DNA from: Verrucomicrobiales bacterium
Lineage (GTDB): Bacteria > Verrucomicrobiota > Verrucomicrobiia > Limisphaerales > CAIMTB01
NCBI GenBank assembly: GCA_016795425.1
Contig: JAEUHG010000098.1
Span: 1-48,852, forward strand
Reading direction: 5' to 3'
Length of the DNA stretch: 48,852 nucleotides
Shown: positions 46,501 to 48,852 of the stretch, piece by piece
Position numbering within the stretch: position 1 is the stretch's first letter
How the letters are laid out: every line of letters starts with the position of its first letter
Made by a program: the position numbers and the translations under genes
Notes under the pieces: generated by a model
The model's input: the letters and a program-made list of their open reading frames with translations, nothing else
Database searches by the model: none
Told to the model about the DNA's origin: nothing

Positions 46501-48198
46501 GTGACTGACGAGGAGAAGGACGAGCAGTTCTACCGCGACACGGAGAGCGCCGCTCATTTCAAGATCGACGACCGACAGCTCGCGATTCTCGAACCTCTCG
46601 GCCAGCGGCGCCTGGTCCGGCGAGGTGAATGGATCGTCAAAGCGGGACAACGAAACCTGCCGCTCGTCGTCGTCTTACGAGGCGCCCTCGAGGTCTTCGA
46701 AACCTCGGAAAACAACGAACTCTTGCTCGCCCAAGCCGGCGAACGGGCCTTCATCGGCGAAGTCGGGATGCTAACCGGCACGGCCGCACTGGCCAGCGTA
46801 CGAGGATGCGCGGACGAAAGTGAAATCCTCGAGGTGCCGGCCGAGCGCCTCCGACACGCTCTGGCCGAATTACCGGGAGTCGGCGAACCGCTGGTGCGCG
46901 CGTTCATCATGCGCCGCCGAAGGCTGGAGCGGGACAAGGAGTTCACCGGCCTGCGCGTGGTGGGTCGGGCCGAGTCGCGCGAAAGCCGCCACATTGACGA
47001 CTTCCTCGACAAGAATCACATCCCGCACCGGTTGATCTCTTCCGCAAGCGAAGACGGCCAGGCTCTTTGCAAACGCCTCCATCTCGCCGACCACGACCTT
47101 CCCGCGCTGATCACCGCCAACGGACTGCCCCTGCGACGCCCCTCCCTGCGCGAGGTGGCCCGCGCTGCGGGACTGCTCAAGCCGCTCGCGGTGGAGGATG
47201 AACAAGAAATCCTCTCTGACCTGGTCATCGTCGGCGCCGGCCCGGCGGGTCTGGGAGCGGCGGTTTATGCCGCGTCCGAAGGACTCAGGACGATCGTTTT
47301 GGAGAGCTACGCGCCGGGTGGACGGGCCGGGTCCTCCTCGTTGATCGAGAACTTCTTCGGTTTTCCCACCGGGATCAGCGGTGCCGAGCTCACCTTCAAC
47401 GCCCAGCTCCAGGCCCATCGATTCGGCGCCAAGTTTTCCACACCCTCCAAGGCACTGACCCTCGGGTTCACCGACGGCGATTACCCGGCCTACCTCCAGG
47501 CCGAGGGCTGCAGCGCCGTCCTGCGCGCAAAGTGCGTCATCATTGCCACCGGTGCGGATTATCATCGATTGAACGCCGAAGGACGCGAGGACTTCGAGGG
47601 CGCCGGAGTCTACTACGCCGCGACGGCTCGCGAAGCGCGGCTTTGCAGCGGGGCAACGGTGGTCGTGGCCGGCGGCGGCAATTCGGCGGGTCAAGCCGCC
47701 ATGTTCCTCTCCGAAAGCGCGGCCCACGTCGTGCTGGTCATTCGCGGCGCCGGCCTGTCAAAGAGCATGTCGAGCTACCTTTCCCGGCGCGTCGAGACCA
47801 CGCCCAACATCGAGATTCTGAGGCACACGGAGATTCGCAAACTGAGCGGTGGCAAAGTCCTTGAGTCGATCGAAGTGGAAAACACCCAAACGCAGGAACG
47901 CCGAATCATCAAAACCTGCGCGCTCTTCTCGATGATCGGGGCGAAACCCTGCACCGCCTGGCTTCCTCCTGAGATCGCGCGAGACGAGAAGGGATTTATC
48001 AAGACTGGCCATTGCGTCGCGGACTCCCCCGCCTGGAAGGCTCGAGACCGAAAACCCGGTCCCCTCGAGACCAGTTACCCGGGCATTTTCGCCGCCGGCG
48101 ACGTGCGCTCCGGCTCCGTCAAGCGTTGCGCTGCTGCGGTCGGCGAAGGAGGCATGGCCGTGGAGGGCGTTCACGACGTACTCAAGACCTATCACTGA
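46501..48198 (+). CDS. Cyclic-nucleotide-binding/thioredoxin-like/thioredoxin-reductase-like fusion
   Basis: A 565-residue protein from the GTG at 46501 (MTDEEKDEQF). A cNMP-binding domain (about 25-140) is followed by a glutaredoxin/thioredoxin-like fold (150-228) and a FAD/NAD(P) reductase domain (238-565). The reductase has FAD motifs GAGPAG (245-250) and GIFAAGD (528-534) and a nucleotide motif GGGNSAG (391-397). Where thioredoxin reductase has CATC, this protein has AATA (373-376), and the thioredoxin-like domain lacks a CxxC as well. The AATA form is, as I recall, shared by the whole subfamily, so it is a trait rather than damage. The electron acceptor is unknown, and control by a cyclic nucleotide is inference. 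Confidence 0.85.
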   Translation: MTDEEKDEQFYRDTESAAHFKIDDRQLAILEPLGQRRLVRRGEWIVKAGQRNLPLVVVLRGALEVFETSENNELLLAQAGERAFIGEVGMLTGTAALASVRGCADESEILEVPAERLRHALAELPGVGEPLVRAFIMRRRRLERDKEFTGLRVVGRAESRESRHIDDFLDKNHIPHRLISSASEDGQALCKRLHLADHDLPALITANGLPLRRPSLREVARAAGLLKPLAVEDEQEILSDLVIVGAGPAGLGAAVYAASEGLRTIVLESYAPGGRAGSSSLIENFFGFPTGISGAELTFNAQLQAHRFGAKFSTPSKALTLGFTDGDYPAYLQAEGCSAVLRAKCVIIATGADYHRLNAEGREDFEGAGVYYAATAREARLCSGATVVVAGGGNSAGQAAMFLSESAAHVVLVIRGAGLSKSMSSYLSRRVETTPNIEILRHTEIRKLSGGKVLESIEVENTQTQERRIIKTCALFSMIGAKPCTAWLPPEIARDEKGFIKTGHCVADSPAWKARDRKPGPLETSYPGIFAAGDVRSGSVKRCAAAVGEGGMAVEGVHDVLKTYH

Positions 48199-48216
48199 CC
48201 TGGACTGCGGCCCCGG

Positions 48217-48237
48217 CACCCGGTGGCGATCCGGGTG
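48217..48237 (+). terminator. Hairpin after the cNMP/TrxR-like gene
   Basis: Perfect 7-bp arms, CACCCGG (48217-48223) and CCGGGTG (48231-48237), flank a 7-base loop, 18 bases after the stop codon. Only two T residues follow, so a rho-independent terminator is uncertain. A second CACCC at 48240-48244 could pair with the right arm, giving an alternative fold. Confidence 0.4.
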
Positions 48238-48401
48238 TTCACCCGATCCCGTGAAGGGTTTCCGCATCACCAACCACAGGATCACCTCACGGCATCGATC
48301 TGGCCGTCTCGCGATGGTATCTCCGCTCCAATCCGAAGGAATGATTTTGGCGATTTTGGCAGACCGGTGGGATGCGAATACGGTCGGGCGTGCCACCACA
48401 T

Positions 48402-48852
48402 TCAGCGTGGCGACGGTGCTGGAGAGCTGCTGGGCGGATTAGTCGCGAGCCGAGTGAACGCCTTGCCGACCATCTGCAGCAACGCCAGGGAATCCGGGTG
48501 GGCGAGGGCTTCGCCGCATTGCTTGAGTTGCTTGAGGTAGCGCTCCGCCTGGGGGACGTCCCCCCGTTGGGACGCGCGCGTGGCGGCTTCTTTGACGGAC
48601 ACCGCCAGGCCCTTCATGCGCTTGGTTTCCTCGATGATTTGCGGTTGGAGCTTGTCATTCACCGCGCGAGGCAAGGCGACATAGTCCCTCTCAGAGTAGC
48701 CAAGCGGGGATCCTTTGGGAAACAACGGGCGCCGGGTGAAGTCGACGGCCATGAATGTCGCGAGCGCCTCCTCCTTCTTGCCTTCGCGCCACGATCGCAA
48801 CGCATCTTCGTAACCAGCGACCTGGACCGCTGCCGCAAAGGGGCCCGCGGCC
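48402..48852 (-). CDS. Hypothetical helical protein, partial at 5' end
   Basis: The minus-strand frame is open from the right window edge to a stop at 48402, so the N-terminus is missing. The visible 149 residues are mostly helical and charged: EDALRSWREGKKEEALATFM looks like a TPR-type helix pair, and AATRASQRGDVPQAERYLKQLKQCGEAL is another. The end is a Ser/Pro tail. TPR-like repeats bind other proteins, but I do not recognise a family. It converges with the cNMP/TrxR-like gene, with about 200 bases between. Confidence 0.6.
   Translation of the reverse strand, partial: AAGPFAAAVQVAGYEDALRSWREGKKEEALATFMAVDFTRRPLFPKGSPLGYSERDYVALPRAVNDKLQPQIIEETKRMKGLAVSVKEAATRASQRGDVPQAERYLKQLKQCGEALAHPDSLALLQMVGKAFTRLATNPPSSSPAPSPR

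Overview
The window looks like a piece of a GC-rich chromosome from Verrucomicrobiota, most likely the Limisphaerales/Pedosphaerales side. The grounds are a paired planctomycete-type cytochrome c/DUF1549/DUF1553 gene and Tat-exported DUF1501 gene, a PEP-CTERM protein, a planctomycete/verrucomicrobial-type ECF sigma-factor fragment, a BlaI/M56 pair, and many signal-peptide hydrolases. At most starts I inspected there is no convincing Shine-Dalgarno sequence. No tRNA, rRNA, CRISPR array, transposase or integrase was found.

Layout. Positions 1-7.4 kb hold a BspA-type leucine-rich-repeat fragment, a DUF1186/SEC-C protein, a GspC/PilP-like secretion protein, a peroxiredoxin, a VWA-domain PEP-CTERM protein with a clear terminator, and a minus-strand set luxE-like, luxC-like, queD. 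Positions 7.4-15.6 kb, all minus strand, hold mcsA-mcsB-clpC (protein arginine phosphorylation and ATP-dependent proteolysis), ilvE, the lolC/lolD lipoprotein-release transporter and a secreted esterase. Positions 15.8-22.7 kb, plus strand, hold a BlaI repressor/M56 metallopeptidase pair with a candidate operator, then hypF-hypC-hypD-hypE, which build the Fe(CN)2CO cofactor of [NiFe]-hydrogenases. Positions 22.7-27.9 kb, minus strand, hold a Nudix hydrolase, UDP-glucose dehydrogenase, a YfgM-like TPR protein, a beta-hydroxyacid dehydrogenase and a photolyase. Positions 28.0-41.8 kb are a secreted or catabolic block: the cytochrome c/DUF1549/DUF1553 and DUF1501 pair, an OPT transporter, a Tat metallophosphoesterase, a prolyl oligopeptidase and a large GH2 beta-galactosidase.

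The most unusual part is 41.7-46.3 kb. A 47-bp direct repeat carrying a perfect 9-bp inverted repeat forms the end of the beta-galactosidase gene and recurs 4547 bp downstream. Between the copies lie gene debris (a DUF1579-like fragment and an ECF sigma factor cut off before its DNA-binding region) and a compact set: a CBM48 protein, an HPF/RaiA-like ribosome-hibernation protein and a PEPCK-like P-loop protein, divergent from an NhaR-type LysR regulator. A perfect LysR-type palindrome sits between the divergent genes. This is the best candidate for an undescribed system, possibly linking carbohydrate or energy state to ribosome hibernation. Just outside the second repeat is a three-domain protein (cyclic-nucleotide-binding, thioredoxin-like, thioredoxin-reductase-like) that has lost both redox Cys pairs. 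The window ends in a partial hypothetical gene.
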